Part shown: piece after piece, positions 53,346 to 61,723 of the stretch
How positions within the stretch are numbered: position 1 is the stretch's first letter
How the letters are laid out: every line of letters begins with the position of its first letter
Assembly: GCA_041161065.1 (NCBI GenBank)
Contig: JBEAVE010000030.1
Coordinates: 101,606 to 165,605 of the forward strand
From: DYRG01 sp041161065
GTDB taxonomy: Bacteria > Pseudomonadota > Gammaproteobacteria > Beggiatoales > Beggiatoaceae
DNA: 64,000 nt
Direction: 5' to 3'
The notes under the pieces: generated by a model
The model's database searches: none
What the model saw: the letters and a program-made list of their open reading frames with translations, nothing else
What the model was told of the DNA's origin: nothing
Position numbers and translations under genes: made by a program

Positions 53346-53394
53346 CTCCTTACGGATTGAAAACAGCCTTGCAAACAATGCGCAAAGCAAGGAG
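53346..53394 (-). promoter_or_regulatory. Candidate S6:S18 autoregulatory leader of rpsF
   Basis: In the rpsF mRNA leader CTCCTT (53394-53389) can pair with the Shine-Dalgarno AAGGAG (53351-53346) and ATTG (53379-53376) with CAAT (53359-53356), leaving a bulged CCG (53355-53353) on the 3' side. A bulge with CCG next to the closing helix is the recognition feature described for the S6:S18 complex on its own mRNA. The pairing hides the ribosome-binding site. An alternative hairpin, CCTTGC/GCAAGG, competes with it. Confidence 0.6.
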
Positions 53395-53414
53395 AAAGAC
53401 CATAAAAACCGCGC

Positions 53415-53443
53415 ATTATATAAACTTTAGTGCCATTTAGCAA
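53415..53443 (-). promoter_or_regulatory. Sigma-70 promoter of rpsF-rpsR-rplI
   Basis: Minus strand: TTGCTA (53443-53438), 17 bases, TATAAT (53420-53415), 75 bases before the rpsF ATG. The -35 box ends seven bases from the stop codon of the upstream M48 protease gene. Confidence 0.82.
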
Positions 53444-53450
53444 GGAAAAT

Positions 53451-54689
53451 TTACGACTCACGCAAATGCGCAATCCGAACAGGCGCGGGCGGGTGAGAAT
53501 CATGAAATGCAGAAAACAAAGCATCAGGCGTTAAAGTCGACGCATTTTCTTGGTAAAGTTTTACTAATGCTTGAATGAGCATTTGCGCATTGGTTTGTTC
53601 CACTGCAAAACTATCGGCTTCAAATTCATGTTTCCTCGATAAAGCTGAAAACAACGGCGTTAAGAAAAAAGTGAACAACGGCATAACCAACGCAAATAAT
53701 AATAATGCCATATAAGGCGAAGGATTTGTAATGCCTAATCCTTCATAAAACCATGTTTGATCCATTAACCACGCCAGTAAAGCAAAACTAGCGGTTGTAA
53801 AAAAGATTGCAAACACTAATCGTTTGATTAAATGATGATGTTTGAAATGTCCAATTTCATGTGCTAAAACCGCCTCTATTTCGTCGGGCGTTAAACTATT
53901 GAGCAACGTATCAAAGAAAACAATCCGTTTCTTTTGCCCAAAACCTGTAAAATACGCATTACCGTGTCCCGAGCGTTTTGAACCGTCCATTACAAATGCG
54001 CCTTCCCCTTTGAAACCATTGCGATCTAAAAGCTGATTTATTTTGGTTTTAAGGGTTTCATCTTCTAAGGGTTGAAAGGTATTAAATAAGGGAGCAATAA
54101 TAGTTGGATAAACCCATAACATGAGGATTTGAAATCCAATCAAGACACCCGTCACCCACAACCACCAATAATCACCCATTTGTGCCATTAGCCAAAGAAT
54201 AATAGCAATGAGAGGAATTCCAATGACTAAAGATAACAAAAGTCCTTTAATCATGTCGATAAAATAGAGCTTGGTCGTCGTTTTATTAAAACCAAACTTT
54301 TCTTCAATCACAAATGTGCGGTAATAATCCGTTGGTAAATCGATAAGATGTTGAATTAAAATGAAACTTGTAATAACCGCCACACCCGTCCATAAGGGTG
54401 AAAATTGTAAATATTGCCATGTTTGGTCTAAAAAGTTCAAACCGCCGCCTAAAGTCCAAATTAACAACAAAATAGCTTCTGGAAATAACCATTTTTGTGC
54501 AAAATTAAGTTTCGTTACGGTATAATCAGCAGCTTTTTGATGATCTTCCAAACGAATGTAATCCTGAAACGGCGCGGGCACGGCATGACGATGCTGTTTT
54601 ACACTGCGAATTTGCCGCCAATTCAACCAAAAATGTAATGCCACATTTATAATCAACAGACTAACCACTAAAATACTAAAATTGTGCAT
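53451..54689 (-). CDS. M48 family membrane metallopeptidase (Ste24/CAAX protease type)
   Basis: 412 residues. An N-terminal Peptidase_M48_N region with several membrane helices is followed by the zinc motif VLAHEIGHFKHHHLIK (HExxH, about residue 281) and third ligand region SRKHEFEADSFAV. The middle motif GSKRSGHGNAYFTGFGQKKRIVFFDTLL is typical of Ste24-like proteases. It probably degrades or processes inner-membrane proteins; in bacteria no prenylated substrate is known. It is on the same strand as rpsF but upstream of its promoter, and divergent from orn. Confidence 0.92.
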   Translation of the reverse strand: MHNFSILVVSLLIINVALHFWLNWRQIRSVKQHRHAVPAPFQDYIRLEDHQKAADYTVTKLNFAQKWLFPEAILLLIWTLGGGLNFLDQTWQYLQFSPLWTGVAVITSFILIQHLIDLPTDYYRTFVIEEKFGFNKTTTKLYFIDMIKGLLLSLVIGIPLIAIILWLMAQMGDYWWLWVTGVLIGFQILMLWVYPTIIAPLFNTFQPLEDETLKTKINQLLDRNGFKGEGAFVMDGSKRSGHGNAYFTGFGQKKRIVFFDTLLNSLTPDEIEAVLAHEIGHFKHHHLIKRLVFAIFFTTASFALLAWLMDQTWFYEGLGITNPSPYMALLLFALVMPLFTFFLTPLFSALSRKHEFEADSFAVEQTNAQMLIQALVKLYQENASTLTPDALFSAFHDSHPPAPVRIAHLRES

Positions 54690-54764
54690 TCTAAAACTCC
54701 CAAAAGGAACGATTTTCGCTTATACATAATGACAAAATAACATACTTCAAGAGGTTTTAACAAA

Positions 54765-55310
54765 ATGAATGCGCAAAATGCTAATAATTTGATTTGGATT
54801 GATTTAGAAATGACAGGATTAAATCCTGATACGGACGTTATTTTAGAAATCGCAACGATTGTTACGGATAGTGATTTGAAAGTGATTGCAGAAGGTCCGG
54901 TTATTGCGATTTCTCAGCCCAATGAAATTTTAGAGCAAATGGACGAATGGAACACAACTCATCATGGGCAATCTGGTTTAATTGAACGGGTAAAGAAAAG
55001 TCAGGTTTCAACAGCCGAAGCAGAACGTTTAACTTTGACATTTCTACAAGCCTTTGTACCTAAAAATGTTTCTCCAATGTGTGGTAATAGTATTTGCCAA
55101 GATCGTCGCTTTCTTTGGCGTTTAATGCCTGAATTAGAAGCCTATTTCTTTTATCGCCATATTGATGTGAGCACGCTAAAAGAACTGGCGAAACGTTGGA
55201 AACCTCATGTTGCAGAGAATTTTAAGAAAGAATCAAAGCATCTTGCATTACAAGATATTTACGATTCAATTGCGGAATTACAATATTATCGACGGTTATT
55301 TTTGCAATGA
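54765..55310 (+). CDS. orn: Oligoribonuclease
   Basis: 181 residues of the DEDDh exonuclease family: NNLIWIDLEMTGLNPDTDVILEIATIVTD (the D-x-E motif), GNSICQDRRFLWRLMPELEAYFFYRHIDVSTLKELAKRW, and the final HLALQDI with His and Asp in place. It degrades 2-5-nt RNAs and pGpG, the end product of c-di-GMP breakdown, which links it to the GGDEF protein at 9.7 kb. It overlaps the next gene by four bases. Confidence 0.97.
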   Translation: MNAQNANNLIWIDLEMTGLNPDTDVILEIATIVTDSDLKVIAEGPVIAISQPNEILEQMDEWNTTHHGQSGLIERVKKSQVSTAEAERLTLTFLQAFVPKNVSPMCGNSICQDRRFLWRLMPELEAYFFYRHIDVSTLKELAKRWKPHVAENFKKESKHLALQDIYDSIAELQYYRRLFLQ

Positions 55311-56761
55311 AATTTCCCGAACAACTTTATACCGTAAATCAAGTTCGAGAATTAGATCGAATCGCTATCCAAGAATATAACATTGAGGGTTTGTGTTTAA
55401 TGGAAAGAGCGGGTTGGTCGGTATTTCAATCCTTAAAACAACATTATCCAACGGCGCAAAATATCTTAGTGGTTTGTGGGATTGGAAATAATGCAGGCGA
55501 TGGTTATGTTGTTGCTCGACTGGCTTATATTTCTGGATTAAATGTACAAATATTACAACTGGGCGATGTTTCTAAACTAAAAGGTGATGCGTTGTTAGCC
55601 TTTCAACATTGGCAACAAATGGGAGGAACGGTCGAACAATTTGAACAACTTCCTAAAAATATTGATTTGATTATCGACGCAATTTTTGGCACGGGTTTAG
55701 ATAGAAAGGTTGAAGGAAAATGGGCTAAAACAATCGAGCAACTAAACCTTTCTCAAATTCCTATTTTAGCGATAGATATTCCATCGGGTTTAAATGCAAA
55801 TACAGGTGCAGTTCAAGGTATTGCAATTAAAGCACAACTCACCGTTACTTTTATAGGATTAAAATCGGGAATTTTTACCCATCAAGCAGTTGATTATACA
55901 GGTCAAATTCTTTTTGATCATTTAAATATTCCTGAGCAAATCTATCAAAAAGTTTCTCCTTTTGCAAAACGTTTAGAGTTAAAGAAATTTATTTCTCGCC
56001 AGAAATCTTCTCATAAAGGAAATTTTGGTCATGTTCTAATTATCGGTGGTGAAATAGGCATGAGCGGCGCGGCGCGTTTGGCTGGCGAAGCGGCGGCGCG
56101 GGTTGGCGCGGGAAAAATAAGTATCGCAACTCGTTTAATTCATTCAAGTTTTTTGAATTTACAACGCCCTGAACTCATGGTGCACCCCGTTGAAACGGCG
56201 GAAGAGTTGAAAATATTAATCAGCCGCTGCGATGTGATCGCGATTGGAACGGGGCTGGGTCAAAATACGTGGGGAGAAATGCTGCTTTCTGAAGTCTTAC
56301 AATCAAATAAACCCTTGATTTTAGATGCTGATGCGTTAAATTTATTAGCAAAAAATCCTCAAGTTTTAAAAAACGCAATTATCACTCCGCACCCCACCGA
56401 AGCCGCCCGTTTATTACAACGTTCTACAAAAGAAATTCAAAATAACCGATTTCAAAATGCTGAGCAATTATTTCAAAAATATCGAGCAATTTGTGTTTTA
56501 AAAGGCGCAGGAACGATCATTTGTTCTGAACAAGGTTTAAGCCTTTGTGATAGAGGAAATGCAGGCTTAGCAAGTGGAGGAACAGGTGACGTTTTAACAG
56601 GAATTATTGCGGGATTAGTTGCTCAAGGATTTGATTTAATTTCTGCCGCCGAACAAGGAGTTTGTTTGCACGCAAATGCTGCCGATTTAGCCGCTCAAAA
56701 TGGAGAAAGGGGTTTATTAGCCAGCGATTTATTTCAACCATTACAGTATTTGGTGAATTAA
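55307..56761 (+). CDS. nnr: Bifunctional NAD(P)H-hydrate epimerase/dehydratase
   Basis: 484 residues. The N-terminal YjeF_N epimerase (about 1-210) has VVCGIGNNAGDGYVVARL and IIDAIFGTGLDRKVEG. The C-terminal carbohydrate-kinase-like dehydratase (about 220-480) has GHVLIIGGEIGMSGAARLAGEAAARVGAGK, ITPHPTEAARLL and GNAGLASGGTGDVLTGIIAGL. It repairs damaged NAD(P)HX. tsaE, commonly downstream, is replaced here by dnaG one base later. Confidence 0.95.
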   Translation: MKFPEQLYTVNQVRELDRIAIQEYNIEGLCLMERAGWSVFQSLKQHYPTAQNILVVCGIGNNAGDGYVVARLAYISGLNVQILQLGDVSKLKGDALLAFQHWQQMGGTVEQFEQLPKNIDLIIDAIFGTGLDRKVEGKWAKTIEQLNLSQIPILAIDIPSGLNANTGAVQGIAIKAQLTVTFIGLKSGIFTHQAVDYTGQILFDHLNIPEQIYQKVSPFAKRLELKKFISRQKSSHKGNFGHVLIIGGEIGMSGAARLAGEAAARVGAGKISIATRLIHSSFLNLQRPELMVHPVETAEELKILISRCDVIAIGTGLGQNTWGEMLLSEVLQSNKPLILDADALNLLAKNPQVLKNAIITPHPTEAARLLQRSTKEIQNNRFQNAEQLFQKYRAICVLKGAGTIICSEQGLSLCDRGNAGLASGGTGDVLTGIIAGLVAQGFDLISAAEQGVCLHANAADLAAQNGERGLLASDLFQPLQYLVN

Positions 56762-56762
56762 A

Positions 56763-58487
56763 ATGCGAATTCCACGCGCTTTTATCGATGAAGTGATTGC
56801 TCGCTCGGATATTGTTTCAATTATTGATCGACACATTGGTTTAAAAAAAGCGGGTAAAAATTATACGGCTTGCTGTCCTTTTCATAATGAAAAAACGCCT
56901 TCTTTTAGTGTAAATGCAGATAAACAATTTTATCACTGTTTTGGTTGTGGTGCATCAGGAAATGTAATTAGTTTTTTGATGGAATACAGTCACTTAGAAT
57001 TTATTGAGGCGATTGAAACCTTAGCGCAACAACAGGGTTTAAGTGTGCCTTATGAAGATGATAACAACGATTATAGCAATTTACAAAATACTAAAACCCT
57101 TTATGAAATCCTAAATGAGGTTGCAGAGTATTATCAACGACATTTGTCAGCGGTTTCTTTAGAGTATTTGAAACATCGAGGTTTAACGCAAGAAACTATT
57201 TTCAAATGTGGGTTAGGATTTGCGCCTGAGGGCTGGGATAATTTATTGCAACGATTCCCAAAAGAAAAGCATTCACAATTGTTAGCAACGGGTATGATTG
57301 TTCAGAAAGAAGATGGTAAATTTTACGATCGTTTTCGTCAAAGAATTATGTTTCCGATTCATGATGCACGGGGGCGAGTTGTTGCATTTGGTGGTCGGGT
57401 TTTAGATGAAAGCAAACCTAAATATTTAAACTCGCCAGAAACAACTATTTTTCATAAAAGCAATGTGTTGTATGGTTTGCATTGGGTGAAAGCAACTAAG
57501 CCCAAGCAAATCATTTTAGTTGAAGGTTACATGGACGTTGTTGTTTTATTGCAATATGGGATTACAAATGCGGTAGCAACGTTGGGAACAACGGCGAGCG
57601 ATGCACATTTTTCGCAGTTGTTTCGTGAAGTGGGCGAGGTGGTGTGTTGTTTTGATGGCGATGCGGCGGGTTACAAAGCGGCGTGGCGGGCATTAGAAAC
57701 GGGGCTTTCTCATTTGCGCGATGGTCATCAAATTAGTTTTATGTTTCTACCCGATGGCGATGATCCCGATTCTTTAGTGAAAAGAGAAGGCGCAAATGGA
57801 TTTCAAGAACGCTTACAACAAGCACAACCTTTATCGACTTTTTTGTTTTCGCAATTAACGCAAACATTAAATCTTGATACATTGGAAAGTCGGGCAAAAT
57901 TGGCGGAAAGTGCGCGTCCCTTGCTGGCAAAAATTCCCAATGGTGCTTATCGTGAATTATTGACTGCGCGGCTACATGAATTAACGGGAGTTATTCAAAA
58001 TCAAAATCCCCGTTTTGAAAAGAAAAGTCCCGACGCAATCTTACCACCAAATATAGAAAGTTCCTCTAAAACAATCCCTCCATTATTACGTAAAATTCTT
58101 GCTTTTTTAATTCAAAATCCAACCTTAGCTGCCGAAATTCATGAACGCGAGTTTCTCAATCATTTATCATTAACGGGTATGTCTTTGTTAGTTGAACTGC
58201 TTAATTTTCTAACAAATTATCCGCAAGCAAATGGTGGAATGATTTTAGAGCAATGGCGAGGAAAAAAAGAGTTTGAATGGGTAGAAAAACTATTATTATG
58301 GGAGCACCCTTTAAATGAAGAAGGTGTGGTATTGGAATTTCGTGATGCGTTAGATAAGTTAGAAATTGAAATGACCGATCAACAGATTCAAAAACTCTTA
58401 CAAAAAAACCGCCACGTTGGGTTAGATGATGATGAGAAACAGCAACTTAAAATCTTATTAGATCGTTTGAAAAATCAGGGGCGGTGA
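56763..58487 (+). CDS. dnaG: DNA primase
   Basis: 574 residues. An N-terminal CHC2 zinc domain (CCPFHNEKTPSFSVNADKQFYHCFGCG, about 39-65), the catalytic core and TOPRIM (ILVEGYMDVVVLLQYGI; CFDGDAAGYKAAWRALE), then a C-terminal DnaB-binding helical domain. It makes RNA primers at the fork. rpsU and rpoD, its usual neighbours, are missing. The last two codons and the stop lie inside a 93-bp dispersed repeat, so the present C-terminus was probably set by that element. dnaB is also in this window. Confidence 0.96.
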   Translation: MRIPRAFIDEVIARSDIVSIIDRHIGLKKAGKNYTACCPFHNEKTPSFSVNADKQFYHCFGCGASGNVISFLMEYSHLEFIEAIETLAQQQGLSVPYEDDNNDYSNLQNTKTLYEILNEVAEYYQRHLSAVSLEYLKHRGLTQETIFKCGLGFAPEGWDNLLQRFPKEKHSQLLATGMIVQKEDGKFYDRFRQRIMFPIHDARGRVVAFGGRVLDESKPKYLNSPETTIFHKSNVLYGLHWVKATKPKQIILVEGYMDVVVLLQYGITNAVATLGTTASDAHFSQLFREVGEVVCCFDGDAAGYKAAWRALETGLSHLRDGHQISFMFLPDGDDPDSLVKREGANGFQERLQQAQPLSTFLFSQLTQTLNLDTLESRAKLAESARPLLAKIPNGAYRELLTARLHELTGVIQNQNPRFEKKSPDAILPPNIESSSKTIPPLLRKILAFLIQNPTLAAEIHEREFLNHLSLTGMSLLVELLNFLTNYPQANGGMILEQWRGKKEFEWVEKLLLWEHPLNEEGVVLEFRDALDKLEIEMTDQQIQKLLQKNRHVGLDDDEKQQLKILLDRLKNQGR

Positions 58488-58572
58488 TTAAATTGAGAGG
58501 TTAATTAAATCTGTAATTAACTGGAAATAAACCCAAAATAGGCAAAATTATTTCTGGCTTTTGATCGCTGTC
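58480..58572 (+). repeat. 93-bp dispersed palindromic repeat, copy 1
   Basis: It begins GGCGGTGATTAAATTGAGAG and ends CTTTTGATCGCTGTC. Aligned with the reverse complement of 63610-63702 it has 79 of 93 identical bases and no gap (counted by eye). The ends are imperfect inverted repeats (GGTGATTAAA and TTTTGATCGC). The 5' end overlaps the last codons and TGA of dnaG. The rest fills most of the 135-base gap before the permease gene. It resembles a MITE or another small dispersed repeat; no target duplication is evident. Confidence 0.85.
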
Positions 58573-58622
58573 AAACTGCGTTATTCTAGGCGAATGTTCT
58601 GTGTATAAAGTGAGGAAAAGTG

Positions 58623-59861
58623 ATGATAGAAATCTTGCAACAAGTGGGTTATGAAACGCTGGGGTTTTTTCATGAAATGGCGGCGTATTTGGTGTTTGGC
58701 TTGTTGATTGCGGCGGTTTTGCACGTTTTTTTTCCCGAAGCGTGGGTGCGCCGTCATTTGGGCAATAATTCCACCGGATCGGTTCTGAAAGCCACATTAT
58801 TTGGGATTCCGTTGCCGGTTTGTTCGTGCGGGGTCGTGCCTGTCGCGGCATCGTTGAGAAATAGCGGGGCTTCGCGCGGCGCAACCGTGTCGTTTCTGAT
58901 CGCAACCCCCCAAATCGGCGCAGATTCTTTTCTGATCACTTATTCGTTGTTGGGCTGGGTGTTTGGGGTTTTTAGAATCATCGCCGCTTTTATTACCGCA
59001 TTAGTTGCGGGTTTGTTGGTGAATGGATTTAGTCGCCGCGATCCCGATCATAAAATTACACAACTCATTGAAAATTCACAAGAAACTGCTTTGTCACGTT
59101 TAAAAACTTTACCCCATTATTTAATTATCGAATTGTTAGGTCCAATCGCTAATATGTTGTTATTGGGAACGGTTTTGGCGGGTATTATTAGCGCGTTGAT
59201 TCCACAAGGCTTTTTGGAAAGCTCGACGTTCAGCGGCAATTTAACTTCCATGATCGCAATGTTGGCGATTAGCGTGCCGTTGTACGTTTGCGCGTCCGCG
59301 TCGACCCCGATCGCCGCCGCCTTAGTGCTCAAAGGCTTATCTCCGGGCGCAGCATTGGTTTTTTTATTGGCGGGTCCCGCGACCAATGCAATGACCTTAG
59401 CGATTGTCCCGAAAATTGTCGGCAAAACCGCCGCGATAATCTATGTATTGTCGATTTGTGTGGTGAGTTTGGCGTTGGGCGGACTGCTCAATGTGTTAAC
59501 CGATTATTACGGCTTTCCCTCGATTATCTCCGCGCATCAACACGACATTCTCCCCGATTATTTGAAATGGGCGGGCACGATCAGTTTGACGGCAATGTTG
59601 ATCGGGTACTATATTAGCGTTTTCTTTTTTACCCCGAAGGTAACAACGCAAATGAGCAATCAAATGACCTTAAACGTCGACGGCATGACCTGTATGCACT
59701 GCGTCGCCAATGTCAAAAAAGCGGTCGAAGCGGTGGCGGGCGCGAACGCGAATGTGCAAATCGATTTGGCGACCAAAAGCGTCGGATTTGAACTCGCCGA
59801 TCCCGCGCAATTGGCTGCCGTCAAAACCCAAATCACCGCCGCCGGTTATGAAGTCCTATAA
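58623..59861 (+). CDS. SO_0444-type Cu/Zn efflux permease with C-terminal HMA domain
   Basis: 412 residues from the ATG at 58623 (a GTG directly before it is in frame; AGGAA precedes both). Eight or so membrane helices of the ArsP/DUF318 permease family, with the cysteine motif PLPVCSCGVVPVAASL (about residues 60-75) and ATPQIGADSFLITYSLLG, mirrored in the second half by CASASTPIAAALVLKGLSPGAALVFLLAGPATN. A C-terminal heavy-metal-associated domain follows (MTLNVDGMTCMHCVANVKKAV), with ligands C357 and C360. It probably exports copper or zinc; arsenic is less likely given the HMA tail. Confidence 0.85.
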   Translation: MIEILQQVGYETLGFFHEMAAYLVFGLLIAAVLHVFFPEAWVRRHLGNNSTGSVLKATLFGIPLPVCSCGVVPVAASLRNSGASRGATVSFLIATPQIGADSFLITYSLLGWVFGVFRIIAAFITALVAGLLVNGFSRRDPDHKITQLIENSQETALSRLKTLPHYLIIELLGPIANMLLLGTVLAGIISALIPQGFLESSTFSGNLTSMIAMLAISVPLYVCASASTPIAAALVLKGLSPGAALVFLLAGPATNAMTLAIVPKIVGKTAAIIYVLSICVVSLALGGLLNVLTDYYGFPSIISAHQHDILPDYLKWAGTISLTAMLIGYYISVFFFTPKVTTQMSNQMTLNVDGMTCMHCVANVKKAVEAVAGANANVQIDLATKSVGFELADPAQLAAVKTQITAAGYEVL

Positions 59862-59913
59862 TTTTTTATGTTATGATCCGCTTCTTTTAATTTTCTGTAA
59901 GGAGAACGTTTGA

Positions 59914-60705
59914 ATGCCTGAAACAACGCAGTCATTGTCGACCGCCCTTGTCTCTCGCCCCGCATACCCATTTATCGCCCATTTAATGCAACGGTATGGT
60001 TTTATTTTGGTGGCAGCAACATTGTTAGCAGGAGGTTGTGCCCAAATCGAAACCTCGACATCTCAACCCACGCCGCAGGCAACTGCGAGTAACTTAGAAC
60101 CCCTCACGGTCGGCATCGCCGATCAATTATATGGCATGAAATACAGCTCTCGCGGCGGCGCATTCCGTGATTGCTCTGGCATCTTCCACCGCGTTGTCCA
60201 AACGATGGAAGGCGCGTGCCCTAATTTGCTAATCCCCCCCACAAAAGTCCGTTCATCACGCCAACTCGCCGCTTGGTACGCCAATCGTGGCACGCTCACG
60301 CCGATGAATGACGCGCTTTTGCAAGCCCCCGAAGTCCTACAACCCGGGGCAATCGTCTTTTTTGGCGGACCCAACAAACGCCACAAAAACGTCAGTTTCC
60401 AATCCGTCGTCAATAACACCCGACACATTGGAATCGTCACTTCCGTTCAACACAACGACGCGGGAGAAGTGGTGGGTTATCAAATGTTTCACGGCAGTTC
60501 AGCGCATCGCAAAGCCGTTTATTCGCAGCGTTATCGCCGTCACCCCAAAAATGCGTCAAGCCCTGCTTTTGGCAATGGCAATGAACAGTTATTAGCGGTT
60601 GCCAACCTTTGTGCGAGCCCGCCCTGCGTGTGCAATAACCCCGCGTTCACCGCACAAACCGAACAACAACCCCAACCTATCACCACCGCGTTGGCTGAGG
60701 ATTAG
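59914..60705 (+). CDS. NlpC/P60-like cysteine peptidase lipoprotein
   Basis: 263 residues with AAGGAG ten bases upstream of the ATG. An unusually long N-region (about 27 residues) precedes the hydrophobic core and lipobox-like LLAGGC, so lipidation is plausible but not certain; an internal ATG at 59986 would give a more normal signal peptide but lacks a ribosome-binding site. The NlpC/P60-like fold is inferred from FRDCSGIFHRVV (catalytic Cys87), TRHIGIVTSV (His171) and YQMFHGSS. It probably cleaves peptidoglycan stem peptides in the periplasm. The C-terminal tail is Cys/Pro/Gln-rich (PPCVCNNP). No close family name is assigned. Confidence 0.75.
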   Translation: MPETTQSLSTALVSRPAYPFIAHLMQRYGFILVAATLLAGGCAQIETSTSQPTPQATASNLEPLTVGIADQLYGMKYSSRGGAFRDCSGIFHRVVQTMEGACPNLLIPPTKVRSSRQLAAWYANRGTLTPMNDALLQAPEVLQPGAIVFFGGPNKRHKNVSFQSVVNNTRHIGIVTSVQHNDAGEVVGYQMFHGSSAHRKAVYSQRYRRHPKNASSPAFGNGNEQLLAVANLCASPPCVCNNPAFTAQTEQQPQPITTALAED

Positions 60706-60729
60706 GTTTTCGTGTTTTAGGATACGATG

Positions 60730-60754
60730 CCCTCTCGTGTGAGAGGGTTTTTTT
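60730..60754 (+). terminator. Intrinsic terminator abutting the cmoB start codon
   Basis: CCCTCTC (60730-60736), loop GTGT, GAGAGGG (60741-60747), then seven T (60748-60754) immediately followed by the cmoB ATG at 60755. The seven-base perfect stem plus T-run is a textbook terminator, while GAGG in its 3' arm is the only Shine-Dalgarno-like sequence for cmoB. Confidence 0.9.
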
Positions 60755-61705
60755 ATGGATTATACGCTTTTTTATCAACAACTTGCCCAAACCCCCGCCG
60801 CGACTTGGCTAAACACCCTGCCGCAACAGATCGCCGACGCTTTCAATCCCTCAAAACACGGCGATTTGAACAAATGGCTCAACCTATTACAAAATCTCCC
60901 CGTTCTTCCCGCTTCAGAAATCCATCTACAAATCCCCGCTGTCACGGTTAAAGGTTCAGAACACCCTGATCTAAAAGACATTTTACAACAATTGCACCCT
61001 TGGCGAAAAGGACCTTTTCAAATCCACAATGTGTTTATCGACACCGAATGGCGATCGGATTTCAAATGGGCGCGGGTGTTGCCGCATTTATCGTCGCTAA
61101 AAAATCGCCTCATTCTCGACGTAGGGTGTGGGAATGGGTATTATGGGTGGAGAATGGTTGGGGAAGGCGCGAAATTCGTCGTCGGCATTGATCCGACTTT
61201 ATTAAATGTTATGCAATTTCAAGCGGTTAAGCATTTTTTGGGCAGCGCACCCCTCGAAATCCTCCCGCTCGGCATCGAAGCCGTTCCCCCCAATTTGAAA
61301 GCATTTGATACCGTTTTTTCAATGGGCGTGCTCTATCATCGACGTTCACCCATCGACCATTTGTTAGAATTAAAAGGTTGTTTGAGAAACGGTGGCGAAT
61401 TAGTCTTAGAAACCTTAATCATCGAAGGCAAAGAAGGACAGGTTTTAATGCCTGAACAACGTTATGCAAAAATGCGTAATGTATGGTTTATTCCAAGTGT
61501 TGCAACGTTGGAATTGTGGTTAAAGCGTTGTGGATTTCAAAATGCCTGCTGCGTCGACATTTCTACGGTAACGTTAGCAGAACAACGCAGAACCGATTGG
61601 ATGCGATTTGAATCTCTAGATGATTTCCTCAATCCACACAACCCAACTATGACCATTGAAGGGTATCCCAGACCCCGTCGCGCCGTCTTTCTCGCCAATG
61701 CTTAA
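60755..61705 (+). CDS. cmoB: tRNA U34 carboxymethyltransferase
   Basis: 316 residues. The start MDYTLFYQQLAQTPAATWL aligns with the known CmoB N-terminus, and an in-frame TGA at 60740 rules out an earlier start. The SAM/Cx-SAM fold is marked by LILDVGCGNGYYGWRM (about 122-137), FSMGVLYHRRSP and the CmoB-typical IHNVFIDTEWRSDFKWARVLPHL. It transfers carboxymethyl from carboxy-SAM to 5-hydroxyuridine at tRNA position 34. cmoA, its partner, is not adjacent. Confidence 0.95.
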   Translation: MDYTLFYQQLAQTPAATWLNTLPQQIADAFNPSKHGDLNKWLNLLQNLPVLPASEIHLQIPAVTVKGSEHPDLKDILQQLHPWRKGPFQIHNVFIDTEWRSDFKWARVLPHLSSLKNRLILDVGCGNGYYGWRMVGEGAKFVVGIDPTLLNVMQFQAVKHFLGSAPLEILPLGIEAVPPNLKAFDTVFSMGVLYHRRSPIDHLLELKGCLRNGGELVLETLIIEGKEGQVLMPEQRYAKMRNVWFIPSVATLELWLKRCGFQNACCVDISTVTLAEQRRTDWMRFESLDDFLNPHNPTMTIEGYPRPRRAVFLANA

Positions 61706-61723
61706 ATTTAGGAGGAAGTTACC

